Shown here piece after piece: positions 7,502 through 16,960 of a DNA stretch of 64,000 bases. Position numbers and translations under genes: made by a program. Origin of the DNA: Pseudomonas bananamidigenes. GTDB taxonomy: Bacteria > Pseudomonadota > Gammaproteobacteria > Pseudomonadales > Pseudomonadaceae. Each line of letters starts with the position of its first letter. The first letter of the stretch is position 1. Location of the stretch: positions 1 through 64,000 of the forward strand of contig NZ_LRUN01000049.1 in NCBI RefSeq assembly GCF_001679645.1, written 5' to 3'. Below the pieces are notes generated by a model, which made no database searches, was not told where the DNA came from, and was given only the letters and a program-made list of their open reading frames with translations.

Positions 7502-9901
7502 TCAGAAGGCGTAACGCACTTTTGCAGTGAACCCGTCAGCGTTGAACCCGCTGGCGGTCACGTAGTTGTAAGACCCGCCGACGCTCCACGGGCCCATGCG
7601 ATAGTTGGCGCCCAGCCCCAGTTCATAGCTGTCGCGAACCGGTGTCGTGCCCTGGCTGGTGAACGACTCACCACCCAGCACGAAGGACGAAGTGGTCGCT
7701 GTCCTGTCGCCAATGACGTCATGCCAGGCCATCAGTTTCGCTTCCGGCTCGAAGCTGCCCGAGCCCATCGCAAACGCTGCGGCCAGACGTGCGCCGGCGC
7801 CGACTTCACCCACTTCGTAGCGTTGGCTGCCGACATTCAGCGAGGCCGAACTGCCCTTCTCGCGATAGCTGTCCATGCTCACATTGGCGTAACGCGCGCC
7901 GACCCGGGGTTCGAGCACCACATCCGGCATCAGGCGCACGGTGTAACCGGCCAGCGCACTGACACCGAACACGTTGCTGTCGTAATCACCCTTGGCCCGG
8001 GTGCCGGTGATGTAGCGCTTTGATTCGTTGTCGTTCCAGCCGTACATCAACGACGTATCGGCGAACCAGTTGTCGTGAGTCCAGTTGCCGTACAGGGTCA
8101 GCGCATGCCCGGTGACCCTGGTCTTGTTGCCGCGATCGGATTTCACGTCGGTGTCGAGGTAGCTGTAGGCCAGGCCGACCGCCAGATCGGCATTCAGCTG
8201 ACCATCGGCACCGACGGCGATACCGTGGCTGTCGGCGTCATAACCGCTGACACCGCGACGCTGATCCTGACTGGCGTCGCTGCTCAGGGCTTGCAGCCAG
8301 ACGCCTTTTTCCATCGCAGCCGCCGCATCACGGGCGCGACTGGAGCGCTCGTCGAGCACACCGGAAACCAGCGTCTGGCTGTTGGTGGCGGCCTTGATCA
8401 CCCCGCGACTGACATCGGGGCTGAGGGTTTCGGACAGCCGCGCCAGTTGTGCGTCGGTACTGGCGTTGGCGAAAGCCTGGAACACCGGATCCTGCTCGTC
8501 GAGGCGGGACATCAGACCCGACACGCGGCCCACCGCCGTGGCAGCGTTGCGACTGCCGCCGGCCACAAGGGTGTTTTGCGCCAGCGTCTCTTCGGATTTG
8601 TTGGTCACCACGGACATGATGTCGTTGCCTGCGACTCCAAAACTTTTCACATCCAGCAACGCGGAGCTGGAGGTTACGTTGAGGTTGCTGCCGCCAATCA
8701 GATTGCCCGAGCTGATCAGGGTGTACTTCGTGCCGCCCGGGGTCACGCGAAAATCACTGGAGCGCGCCAGCAGACGCAAGGTCGCGCCGGCGGCGATATC
8801 GGTGGTGCCGGTAACTTTCAGCACCGGCAACGCCGGGTTGGTGTCGTTGCCCAAATACATCTCCAGCACCGAGTCGGATTCTTCCATGTCGAAGTCGCCG
8901 ATGATCGTGGTGTGCGGTCTCATCAGGGTCAGCGTGCCGTCTTCGATGGAGACGTAGCCGGATTTGATGGTGGAACCATCGAAGGTAGCTTCACCGTCGA
9001 CACTCACACCGGACAGGCCGATCAAATCGCCTTTGACCTGGCCGCCATAGAGGTGAAAGTAGCTGGCCCCGTCATCCACCTGAATCGCCGCCTGACCACC
9101 CTCGATCAGACCTTCCTGCTGATAGATCACGAACGGCAGGCCACCGGCCGGCTGATCGCTGACGTGCACACCGATGGACTCACCTGAAATCGTGCCCTGG
9201 TTGAACAGGGCGAAAGTACCCGTTCCTGCCGGGGCACTGTATTTCACGCCCTCCAGGGTCAAGGCTTCGGCGTTTGCCCCGGTGGCGCGAATCGTACCGT
9301 TGTTGTTCAGGGCTCCCTTGAGCGTGGCACCGTCGAGAAACAGCCCCAAAGCATCCGTCCCGCTGGCGCTGATGGTGCCATTGTTGGATACCCCGTTCAG
9401 AGTGGTATGCACCAGCATCACTCCGCTGGCGGCCGCACCACTGACATCGATAACGCCATCGTTGAGCAGCGAGCCAGTGAATGTGCTTCCGATATCGGAA
9501 ATGCCGGCGGAACTGCCGGAACCGGCCAGGCCGTGGACAGCAATGGAACCCTTGTTGATCACGTTGTAGGCGACCGTGGTCGGCGTTGCACCGGCGGCTC
9601 CCAGATTGATGCCGACGCCATGATTGGCCCCATCGATCCGGATGGTGCCGTCGTTGCGCAACTGGTCAGCGGTCAGGCCCATGAACTGGGCGCCATAGGT
9701 AAAAGTCGACGGCGAAGCGGGGGCAATGGTCCCGTTGCCGTTCAAATCGACCAGCCCGTAGTTCTGCAGGTTGCTGTTCAACGGTCCGCCGCTCAGGTTG
9801 TGGTTCAGACTGGCGCCGGCGGCGGTAGTGATCGGGGCATGCAGTATGGCTGCAGCGATAGACAGCGCTAAAAGCGAGCGGCGCAAGCGAGCAGTGTTCA
9901 A
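7502..9901 (-). CDS. autotransporter outer membrane beta-barrel protein
   Basis: A 799-residue type Va autotransporter. Residues 1-28 are a signal peptide (basic start, hydrophobic core, TTAAGA). The passenger (about 29-500) consists of repeated N-N-G-T-I type strands (for example VSNNGTISASG, LNNNGTIRATG), which suggests a right-handed beta-helix. From about residue 535 a C-terminal barrel domain follows, ending in KVRYAF with the terminal Phe used for BAM-dependent insertion. No protease triad or lipase motif was recognised, so the passenger is probably an adhesin or structural surface protein. It is convergent with the TpsB gene. Confidence 0.88.
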   Translation of the reverse strand: MNTARLRRSLLALSIAAAILHAPITTAAGASLNHNLSGGPLNSNLQNYGLVDLNGNGTIAPASPSTFTYGAQFMGLTADQLRNDGTIRIDGANHGVGINLGAAGATPTTVAYNVINKGSIAVHGLAGSGSSAGISDIGSTFTGSLLNDGVIDVSGAAASGVMLVHTTLNGVSNNGTISASGTDALGLFLDGATLKGALNNNGTIRATGANAEALTLEGVKYSAPAGTGTFALFNQGTISGESIGVHVSDQPAGGLPFVIYQQEGLIEGGQAAIQVDDGASYFHLYGGQVKGDLIGLSGVSVDGEATFDGSTIKSGYVSIEDGTLTLMRPHTTIIGDFDMEESDSVLEMYLGNDTNPALPVLKVTGTTDIAAGATLRLLARSSDFRVTPGGTKYTLISSGNLIGGSNLNVTSSSALLDVKSFGVAGNDIMSVVTNKSEETLAQNTLVAGGSRNAATAVGRVSGLMSRLDEQDPVFQAFANASTDAQLARLSETLSPDVSRGVIKAATNSQTLVSGVLDERSSRARDAAAAMEKGVWLQALSSDASQDQRRGVSGYDADSHGIAVGADGQLNADLAVGLAYSYLDTDVKSDRGNKTRVTGHALTLYGNWTHDNWFADTSLMYGWNDNESKRYITGTRAKGDYDSNVFGVSALAGYTVRLMPDVVLEPRVGARYANVSMDSYREKGSSASLNVGSQRYEVGEVGAGARLAAAFAMGSGSFEPEAKLMAWHDVIGDRTATTSSFVLGGESFTSQGTTPVRDSYELGLGANYRMGPWSVGGSYNYVTASGFNADGFTAKVRYAF

Positions 9902-10085
9902 ACGGGATTCCCTTCCAAAACATGAAAAGCAGTTTCAGCAGGGTTCACACATTGTGTCGGACGTCCCTGCCGCGCCAGTCCGGGTCATCCGGATCGGGCG
10001 CGGGGAATGTACACGAGCCATCATTTCGACACCACCTCAAAGTCAAACAAGTGGCGTCAATTTCATGAATGCCTCGTACCGGTCA

Positions 10086-10493
10086 TCACGAGATATTGAT
10101 ACCGGGTCTGGGAAACAGGTTGTCGAGGGTTTCCAGCAACCGCACGTGATAGATCGGCTTGCGGAACAGATCCAGCACCTGCAGGCGCAGCATGTCACTG
10201 ACGTCTTCCATGTCCGCATGCCCCGACGTCACGATTACCGGCAGATGCTGGCGCGAGGTGTGTTCGCGCAGGCGTTTGATCAACGACATGCCGCTTTCCT
10301 CCGGCATGCGCAGATCGGTGATCACCAGGGCGATATCGGGATGGCGGGTCAGATGATGCAGGGCAAGTTTCACCGAGGTCGCGGTATGACAGACGAAGCC
10401 CTCGCCCTCCAGCAACTCCGCCAACTCCAGCAACGCGTCCTCCTCATCGTCAACCAGAAGCAACTGTTGGCGGGGCAGCGAGGAAGCAGTCAT
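10086..10493 (-). CDS. single-domain response regulator
   Basis: A 135-residue stand-alone receiver domain without an output domain. The acidic pocket is DDEE at 15-18, the phosphate acceptor is Asp60 in VITDLRMP, the switch residue is Thr89 (VIVTSG), and Lys112 sits in FRKP. All residues needed for phosphotransfer are present. It lies next to the tad/Flp cluster, whose own two-component genes pprA and pprB are encoded 10 kb away. It might be a phosphate sink or a protein-interaction switch for pilus control. That link is inferred from position only. Confidence 0.85.
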   Translation of the reverse strand: MTASSLPRQQLLLVDDEEDALLELAELLEGEGFVCHTATSVKLALHHLTRHPDIALVITDLRMPEESGMSLIKRLREHTSRQHLPVIVTSGHADMEDVSDMLRLQVLDLFRKPIYHVRLLETLDNLFPRPGINIS

Positions 10494-10556
10494 GGGTCAA
10501 TCCCTGAGAAGCTGAAAGTGAAACCGAGTGTAGTGTGAGAATGGCGCCCCAGCGAG

Positions 10557-10769
10557 TCAGGGCGTCTGCACGGGTGCGGTTTGTGCGGTGCCACCCAGAG
10601 CCACGAGGATATTGTTGAAAATGGCCAGCACCTTGGCGCCTACCGGCGTCACGAACACCACAACCACAACGGCGACCATGGCCACCACAATGGCATATTC
10701 AATGGCCGACGCGCCTTCATTGCTGTGCAGGAAACGCCGGGCATGCAACATCAGGAATTCGAAGAGCAT
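10557..10769 (-). CDS. flp: Flp family type IVb pilin (second copy)
   Basis: A 70-residue pilin precursor. The leader ends at the Gly of EGASAIEY, the Flp processing motif with Glu at +5 and Tyr at +6, followed by one long Val-rich hydrophobic helix. The prepilin peptidase FppA (encoded at 19823-20293) should cleave it in the inner membrane. It is a close paralogue of the flp gene at 10882-11088; the hydrophobic segments are almost identical and differences cluster at both ends. The gap between the two pilin genes is about 110 bases. Confidence 0.88.
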   Translation of the reverse strand: MLFEFLMLHARRFLHSNEGASAIEYAIVVAMVAVVVVVFVTPVGAKVLAIFNNILVALGGTAQTAPVQTP

Positions 10770-10881
10770 GGCGCTACTCCTTAGTGCCGGGGCACCGGAT
10801 TGCGGCTTTCAAGGGTGCTCGCGATTTACGGCCCGGGACACAGGCCGCAAACCGGCAGGCAGGATTCGACGAACGACGTGA

Positions 10882-11088
10882 TCAGGGCACAGGCTTGGTC
10901 TGCGCAGTACCGCCAAGAGCGACCAGAACAGAGTTGAAGATGTTCAGCACCTTGGTGCCGATCGGCGTCACGAACACCACGACCACCACCGCGACCATCG
11001 CTACCACGATCGCGTACTCGATAGCCGAAGCCCCTTCCTCACTCTTGAAAAACAAACGGGCTCTGGCCAGCAGATAATCAAGAATCAT
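10882..11088 (-). CDS. flp: Flp family type IVb pilin
   Basis: A 68-residue Flp pilin precursor with the processing site EGASAIEY and a single Val-rich transmembrane helix. I place the start at 11088, where AGGAGT lies 7-12 bases upstream; an in-frame start at 11184 would add 32 residues without pilin features. The gene is divergent from the rcpC-rcpA-tadZ-tadABCD operon, as in the P. aeruginosa tad locus. It is presumably the main structural subunit of the Flp pilus, assembled by TadA/B/C and exported through RcpA. Confidence 0.9.
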   Translation of the reverse strand: MILDYLLARARLFFKSEEGASAIEYAIVVAMVAVVVVVFVTPIGTKVLNIFNSVLVALGGTAQTKPVP

Positions 11089-11418
11089 ACCTTCACTCCT
11101 TTGCGCTCCCGGCGCCGATGTCGCTACAGCGGCAATGCTTCCACCGTGCCATCTGAGCATTGTCAACAAACCACCCCTCAACAACTGTAAGAACGGATTA
11201 ATCCCAAAGCATTAATCGCTTCGTCTTTCTGCCCATTTCGACTGCTAATTGGCCAACCCCCATACTTTCGTAGGTTATTTGCCCGCCAGTAATGGCGTTT
11301 TGGCTTGTTTCAGCTAGCGTGGAAATAGCGAAATAGTTGGATGTTCATAGCTGCCTGATTGCGATGTTCCCTTGTTGGAAGTGCGGGCTGGTAGTGCAGC
11401 AGGAAAGGGAGAGCCATC

Positions 11419-12360
11419 ATGAACAGTCGCGTCACCATGGGCCTTGCCGCCGTGCTCTTGCTGGGAGCCATCGTTGTCGGCTACTGGGGCCTTGTTCTCA
11501 GCCGGCAACCGGCTCCCGTTGCCGAGACTCCTGCACCTGCGGTGGTCACCGTGGAAAAGACCGTTGCCGCCGCCGAAGACCAGACCCGCCAGCCCGTGGT
11601 CGTCCTGGTGCACGACGTTCCGCCATTCACCCCGCTCACCGCCGCCGACCTGGCCATCGAAAAACTGCGCAGCGCTCCCGCCGGCAGCCTCGGCACCCTC
11701 GAACAAGCCGTAGGCCGCACGCCCTGGCGTCGTCTCAGTGCAGGAACCTGGCTCAACGCTGAAAGCTTCGAAGCCGGTGGTGCGCTGGCCCGCATGATCC
11801 ACAGCGATGAGCGTGCGCTGGCCGTTTCGGTGGATGAAGTGATCGGTGCCGCCGGACAGTTGATGCCCGGCGATTATGTCGATGTGTTGCTGTACCTGCG
11901 TCAGGACGCCAGCAACCCGCAACAGTCGGCGCAGATCGTGGTGCCGGCAATGCGCGTACTCGGTGTTGGCGAACAGTACGGCCTGACCAACGACGGCCAG
12001 CCAGCCACACCGGCACTGGGCACCGATGACAAGCTCAAACAGGATCAGCGCCGGCTCACCGCGCGCACCGTGGTACTGGCGGTACCGGAGCAACTGCTGA
12101 GCCGGATGATGCTCGCCACTCAAGTCGGGACCTTGCGCCTGGCGGTGCGCAGCAGCGAAGAACAGCGCCTGGCCAAATACTGGGCCGGCGAAAAGCAGAC
12201 ACAGGACAAACTGGTCGCCGCCAACAGCCAGCTCTTCCAGTTCACCCAGCTCGCGCTGGGCGCTGCGCCGAAAGTCCCGCACAGCGGCGAACACAACGGC
12301 GCAGCGCGGCCGGCGGTGGAAGTGATTCGCGGCAATCAGATCACCCAACAGAATCCATGA
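11419..12360 (+). CDS. rcpC: Flp pilus assembly protein CpaB/RcpC
   Basis: A 313-residue pilus assembly protein. One N-terminal transmembrane helix (about residues 8-28) anchors it in the inner membrane, followed by a SAF domain (VLVHDVPPFTPLTAADL, about residue 55 onward) and the CpaB/RcpC C-terminal region. It works with the RcpA secretin in the periplasm. It is the first gene of a nine-gene plus-strand run; its stop lies about 20 bases before the likely rcpA start. GGAAAGGGAGAG precedes the ATG. Confidence 0.88.
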   Translation: MNSRVTMGLAAVLLLGAIVVGYWGLVLSRQPAPVAETPAPAVVTVEKTVAAAEDQTRQPVVVLVHDVPPFTPLTAADLAIEKLRSAPAGSLGTLEQAVGRTPWRRLSAGTWLNAESFEAGGALARMIHSDERALAVSVDEVIGAAGQLMPGDYVDVLLYLRQDASNPQQSAQIVVPAMRVLGVGEQYGLTNDGQPATPALGTDDKLKQDQRRLTARTVVLAVPEQLLSRMMLATQVGTLRLAVRSSEEQRLAKYWAGEKQTQDKLVAANSQLFQFTQLALGAAPKVPHSGEHNGAARPAVEVIRGNQITQQNP

Positions 12361-12380
12361 CTGAGCAAGGATCCAAGTGC

Positions 12381-13604
12381 ATGCAGAGTCGTTCCTGGCC
12401 GACCTTCAACCCCCTGCTGCGGGGCTTGCTGTTGATGGGACTGTCGATGAGCGCCGCGCAGGCGGCCACCGGCAACTGCTCGGCGTTGAGCCGGCTGCCG
12501 CCAGTGATTGAAGTCAACGAGGGCTGGCAACAAGACATGCAATCGCCGGTGGCAATCACGCGCCTGGCCATCGGCGACCCGAAAATCGCCGATGTGCACG
12601 CCACCGGCAATTCGTCGTTTCTGCTCACCGGCATGGCCCCCGGCGCCACCAGCCTGATGGTCTGGACCGCGTGTTCGGGCGAGCCGCGCCAGAGCATGGT
12701 GTTTGTCCAGGGCGCCGCCACGAACGCGCTGACCGGGAGCGCTCCATTGCCGTCGGAAGATGCGCAGCTGCCATCACAGGTACAGACCGACATTCGCTTC
12801 GTCGAAGTCAGCCGCACCAAGCTCAAACAGGCCTCGGCTTCGATCATCGGTACCCGTGGCAATTTCCTCTTCGGCTCTCCGGGGACATTGCCGCCGATCG
12901 ATGGCGTACCGCAACCACGCCTGCCGGTGGATAACTCGCTGTTCAACTTCTCGTGGATCGGCGGCAAGACCATGGCAATCATCAACGCCCTTGAGGGCAG
13001 CGGGTTTGCCTACACCCTGGCCCGCCCCAGTCTGGTGGCGCTGAGCGGACAAAGCGCGAGCTTCCTTGCCGGTGGCCAGATCCCGATTCCGGTACCCAGC
13101 GCCGGCAGCGACAGCGTGTCGATCGAATATAAGGAATTCGGCATACGCCTGACCCTGACGCCGACGATCATCAGCCACGACCGCATCGCCCTGAAAGTCG
13201 CACCGGAAGTCAGCGAGCTGGACTTCAGCAATGCCGTGCAGATTGCTGGCACCACAGTGCCGGCCCTGACCATCCGCCGTACCGACACGAGCATTTCCCT
13301 GGCCGATGGCGAGAGCTTCGTCATCAGCGGTCTGATCAGCACCAGCAACACGTCTCAGGTCGACAAGTTTCCGGGGCTGGGGGATATCCCGGTGCTGGGA
13401 GCGTTTTTCAAAAGCTCGCAGATCAAACGCGAAGAGCGCGAACTGCTGATGATCGTCACCCCGCATCTGGTGCATCCGCTGTCGGCAGAGGCGCAACTGC
13501 CGTCGCTGCCGGGAGAGAAACTGCGCAACTACGATCCGAACTTCTACCGCATGTTTTTCCTGGAGAACGGCAACTTCGACAAACGCAGCGGGTTGTCCCA
13601 ATGA
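12381..13604 (+). CDS. rcpA: Flp pilus outer-membrane secretin CpaC/RcpA
   Basis: A 407-residue secretin that should form the outer-membrane channel for the Flp pilus. It has a signal peptide (to about residue 30, SAAQAAT), a pilus-secretin N-terminal domain (IGDPKIADVHATG) and a C-terminal type II/III secretin domain with PGLGDIPVLGAFF and RELLMIVTPHLV. AAGGA at 12367-12371 supports the ATG at 12381. An alternative ATG at 12357 would overlap the rcpC stop. The 3' end overlaps tadZ by four bases (ATGA), a sign of coupled translation. Confidence 0.9.
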   Translation: MQSRSWPTFNPLLRGLLLMGLSMSAAQAATGNCSALSRLPPVIEVNEGWQQDMQSPVAITRLAIGDPKIADVHATGNSSFLLTGMAPGATSLMVWTACSGEPRQSMVFVQGAATNALTGSAPLPSEDAQLPSQVQTDIRFVEVSRTKLKQASASIIGTRGNFLFGSPGTLPPIDGVPQPRLPVDNSLFNFSWIGGKTMAIINALEGSGFAYTLARPSLVALSGQSASFLAGGQIPIPVPSAGSDSVSIEYKEFGIRLTLTPTIISHDRIALKVAPEVSELDFSNAVQIAGTTVPALTIRRTDTSISLADGESFVISGLISTSNTSQVDKFPGLGDIPVLGAFFKSSQIKREERELLMIVTPHLVHPLSAEAQLPSLPGEKLRNYDPNFYRMFFLENGNFDKRSGLSQ

Positions 13605-14791
13605 GCCAGAACCTGAGCCAGACCTTTCTTGCCATCACCCGCAACAGCACCGATCTGGAGTGGCTGCAAAACGCGCTCGCCCCGTTGGGGCAAGTGGTCA
13701 GCGCCGGTACGGGCAGCCTCGACGAATTGCTCGCACTGGTGGATGTCACCTTCGCCAGCCTGGTGTTCGTCGGCCTCGATCGGGAACATGTGGTGGCCCA
13801 GAGCGCGCTGATCGAAGGCGCGCTGGAAGCCAAGCCGATGCTGGCGATCGTGGCCTTGGGCGACGGCATGGACAACCAGTTGGTGCTCAACGCCATGCGC
13901 GCCGGGGCGCGTGATTTCGTCGCCTACGGTTCGCGCTCCAGCGAGGTGGCCGGGCTGGTGCGCCGCCTGAGCAAACGCATGCCGCCGGTGACCCACAACG
14001 CGCAACTGGGTGGCCTGACGGTTCTGTACGGCGTGCAGAGCAGTTCCGACGGTGCGCTGTTGTCCAACCATATGGCACTGGTGGTGCAAAAGAGCGGACA
14101 ACAGACACTGCTGCTGGACCTCGGTCTGCCCCGCGGCGACAGTCTGGCGCTGCTGGGGCTGGAGAGTTCGTTCCACTTCGGCGATGCCTTGCGCCATGTG
14201 CGCAGGCTCGACGCCACGCTGATCGACAGTGCCTTCACCAGCGCCGAAGCAGGGCTGCGGATTCTCGCGTACGCCGACAATGACGAGCCGCTGGAAAGCA
14301 CCAGCGCCGCCGAGCTGTACATGCTGCTCAGCGCCCTGCGCCAGCACTTCCAGCACATCGTCGTGAACCTCACCGGCCAGCCCGACAGCGAAGCCTTGCG
14401 CACCTTCGTCAGCCATTGCGACAAGCTGATCTGGTACACCGACCAGAACGTCCTCAACTGCCGACGCAACCTCGCTGTGTTCAATCTATGGCGGGAAAAA
14501 GGCATGAAGCTCGACCACGGACGGCTCTTGGTCGACCGTTATCTGAGCAACGTGGCGCCGGATGCGGAGACCCTCGGCAAGACCTTCAATCTGGAGGTGA
14601 TCGCCGTGCTGGCCTTGAGTCCGGAGTTGCGTCTGAACGCCAAGAATCAGGGTGTCAGCCTGTTTGAACTGGCCCCCCGGGAAAAACTCACCCAGAGCCT
14701 GCGGGCGCTTGGCGAACGACTGGCCAAACGTTCCGAACGCCTGGCCAAACCCAAGGTCACCTGGTTCGACCGGTTGCGAGGCACCTCATGA
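13601..14791 (+). CDS. tadZ: CpaE/TadZ-like pilus localisation protein
   Basis: A 396-residue member of the MinD/ParA-related TadZ/CpaE group. The first about 125 residues look like a degenerate receiver domain. The remainder is the ATPase-like fold, but the P-loop position reads YGVQSSSDGALLSN without the usual Lys and Gly-Lys-Thr, so ATP hydrolysis is doubtful. TadZ proteins place the secretion machinery at the cell pole. It overlaps rcpA by four bases at its start and tadA by four bases at its end. Confidence 0.82.
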   Translation: MSQNLSQTFLAITRNSTDLEWLQNALAPLGQVVSAGTGSLDELLALVDVTFASLVFVGLDREHVVAQSALIEGALEAKPMLAIVALGDGMDNQLVLNAMRAGARDFVAYGSRSSEVAGLVRRLSKRMPPVTHNAQLGGLTVLYGVQSSSDGALLSNHMALVVQKSGQQTLLLDLGLPRGDSLALLGLESSFHFGDALRHVRRLDATLIDSAFTSAEAGLRILAYADNDEPLESTSAAELYMLLSALRQHFQHIVVNLTGQPDSEALRTFVSHCDKLIWYTDQNVLNCRRNLAVFNLWREKGMKLDHGRLLVDRYLSNVAPDAETLGKTFNLEVIAVLALSPELRLNAKNQGVSLFELAPREKLTQSLRALGERLAKRSERLAKPKVTWFDRLRGTS

Positions 14792-16056
14792 GCGCGGAAA
14801 AACTCTTCGGTGCCCCGGCGCGCGGTCAGTCGGGCAACGGCGACCACGAAGGCCTGAAACTGGTGCTGCATCGCTACATCATCGATGCCATCGAGGAATC
14901 CGGAAAAAACCTGCTGGAAGGTTCGCGGCAGTTGCTGGCGCAGTTCGTCACCGACAAGGTCGCCGAATACATCGCCCGCCTGCACCTGGCGATTTCACGC
15001 TACGAGATGGAACGGCTGGCGGAAGAGATCGTCGATGAACTGACCGGTTTCGGCCCGCTGGAAGTGTTGCTGCGCGACAGCGCCGTGACCGAGATTCTGG
15101 TCAACGGCCCGCACCGCGTGTTCATCGAACGCGACGGCGTGCTGCATCAAAGTGACCTGCGCTTCATCGATGCACATCACGTCGAACGGGTCATGCAACG
15201 CATTCTCGCGCCCCTCGGGCGACGGCTGGACGAATCTTCGCCGATGGTCGATGCGCGCCTTCCCGACGGCAGTCGGGTCAACGCGATCATCCCGCCGATC
15301 GCCCTTGACGGGCCGTGCCTGTCGATCCGCAAGTTTCGCAAGGACATGCTCAAGAGCAGCGACCTGATCGCCATGCAGACCATCGACCTGGCCATATTCG
15401 ACTGCCTGCAGGAAGCGGTGGGCAAGCGCTGCAACATCCTGATCAGCGGCGGCACCGGGACCGGCAAGACCACGCTGCTGAACATTCTCAGCCAATTGAT
15501 CAATCCCCACGAACGGTTGGTGACCATCGAGGACGTCGCCGAACTGCAGCTTGGCCACCCGCACGTGGTGCGTCTTGAAACACGCCCGCCGAACGCCGAA
15601 GGCCATGGCGAGGTCAAGGCCAGCGACCTGATCCGCAATGCCCTGCGGATGCGGCCGGACCGGATCATCCTCGGCGAGATCCGTGGCGTCGAAGTGCTCG
15701 ACGTACTCACCGCGATGAACACCGGTCACGACGGTTCGATGAGTACGGTGCACGCCAACAATGCCCAGGACGCACTGCTGCGTCTGGAAACCCTGGTCGG
15801 TCTGACCGGCCGCTCGGTGGCCGAGCGCACGTTGCGGCAGATGATCTGTGCCGCGCTCGACCTGATCATCCAGTTGACCCGCATGCCCGATGGCCGACGC
15901 TGCGTGAGCGAGGTGGTGGAAGTGGTCGGTGTGCGCGAAGACATCTACGTCACCAACACCTTGTTCCGCCTCGACCGGCGCACCGGGTTCGGCTTCCTGC
16001 GCGAAGCGGTCAATCCGGCCGGCGACAAGTTGCGGCACGAATCGAGTCTGGGCTGA
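14788..16056 (+). CDS. tadA: Flp pilus assembly ATPase TadA/CpaF
   Basis: A 422-residue secretion ATPase that powers pilin assembly from the cytoplasmic face. Walker A is GGTGTGKTT at 221-229, the Walker B region is RIILGEIRG at about 292-300, and the His box is GHDGSMSTVHAN at 313-324. The length and motifs match the CpaF/TadA family. The ATG overlaps the tadZ stop, and tadB follows 18 bases later. Confidence 0.93.
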   Translation: MSAEKLFGAPARGQSGNGDHEGLKLVLHRYIIDAIEESGKNLLEGSRQLLAQFVTDKVAEYIARLHLAISRYEMERLAEEIVDELTGFGPLEVLLRDSAVTEILVNGPHRVFIERDGVLHQSDLRFIDAHHVERVMQRILAPLGRRLDESSPMVDARLPDGSRVNAIIPPIALDGPCLSIRKFRKDMLKSSDLIAMQTIDLAIFDCLQEAVGKRCNILISGGTGTGKTTLLNILSQLINPHERLVTIEDVAELQLGHPHVVRLETRPPNAEGHGEVKASDLIRNALRMRPDRIILGEIRGVEVLDVLTAMNTGHDGSMSTVHANNAQDALLRLETLVGLTGRSVAERTLRQMICAALDLIIQLTRMPDGRRCVSEVVEVVGVREDIYVTNTLFRLDRRTGFGFLREAVNPAGDKLRHESSLG

Positions 16057-16074
16057 GCGCATGGAGCTTTCGTC

Positions 16075-16959
16075 ATGACGGGGCCGGTGATTCTCATCGC
16101 CATTTGCCTGATGCTGCTGGGGCTGTCGATCCGCTTGTTCCTGCATGGCGTGCGCAAGACCGCCAACGAACGGGTGCTCAGCCGCCTGGCCGCCGGACAG
16201 CCGCAGATTGCACCGGGAAAAACCTCGTGGACCGGACTCGAGCGCATGTTCCTGCGCGCAGGTCTGGGCCGTCCCGGCGAGCGTCTGGGGTTATGGCTGG
16301 CGCTGTGGGTCATCGCGATGATGCTCGGTTACCTGGCCGCCGACTGGGTCGGTCTGTTGATCCTGACGCTGGCGCCGCCTCTGGCGCTACGGCTGTACAT
16401 CGCCTGGCTGTATCGACGGCGGCTCCATCGCATGATCGAGCAACTGCCGCAGTTGCTCGATCACACGGTGCGCAGCCTCAAATCCGGGCGCACCCTGAGC
16501 GACGCCGTGCTCGGCGGCATCGAGTCCAGCGAGGATCCGTTGAAAACCGCAATGGGCCGGGTACAGCGCAATGTGCAACTGGGGGTAAACCTGCCGGATG
16601 CGGTGAGCGACTTCGCCGAGCTCTACGAACAGGACGAACTGCGCATGTTCGCCCTGGGCCTGAAGGTCAATCACCGCTACGGCGGCAATGCCAGCGAGCT
16701 GCTGGAAAACCTGATCAAACTGATCCGCGAGCGTGACCAGGGCGCCCGCCAGCTGCGCGCCCTGACCGGCGAAACCCGTCTGACGGCGTGGGTACTCGGA
16801 TCGCTGCCGGTGATCCTGGTCAGCTATTTCATGCTGACCAATCCCGGTTACATGCTCGGCATGTGGAAAGACCCCGGTGGCCAGACCATGCTGATCGTCG
16901 CGGTGATGTTGCAGGTGATCGGCAGCCTGGCGCTGTGGCGCATGTTGAGGAGTGTCTGA
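16075..16959 (+). CDS. tadB: Flp pilus inner-membrane protein TadB
   Basis: A 294-residue polytopic membrane protein of the type II secretion F (GspF) family. Hydrophobic segments occur at about 3-20, 78-115 and 235-290, with the F-domain between (EQLPQLLDHTVRSLKSG). It should form the inner-membrane platform with TadC. GGAG sits eight bases before the ATG. One base separates its stop from tadC. Confidence 0.88.
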   Translation: MTGPVILIAICLMLLGLSIRLFLHGVRKTANERVLSRLAAGQPQIAPGKTSWTGLERMFLRAGLGRPGERLGLWLALWVIAMMLGYLAADWVGLLILTLAPPLALRLYIAWLYRRRLHRMIEQLPQLLDHTVRSLKSGRTLSDAVLGGIESSEDPLKTAMGRVQRNVQLGVNLPDAVSDFAELYEQDELRMFALGLKVNHRYGGNASELLENLIKLIRERDQGARQLRALTGETRLTAWVLGSLPVILVSYFMLTNPGYMLGMWKDPGGQTMLIVAVMLQVIGSLALWRMLRSV

Positions 16960-16960
16960 G

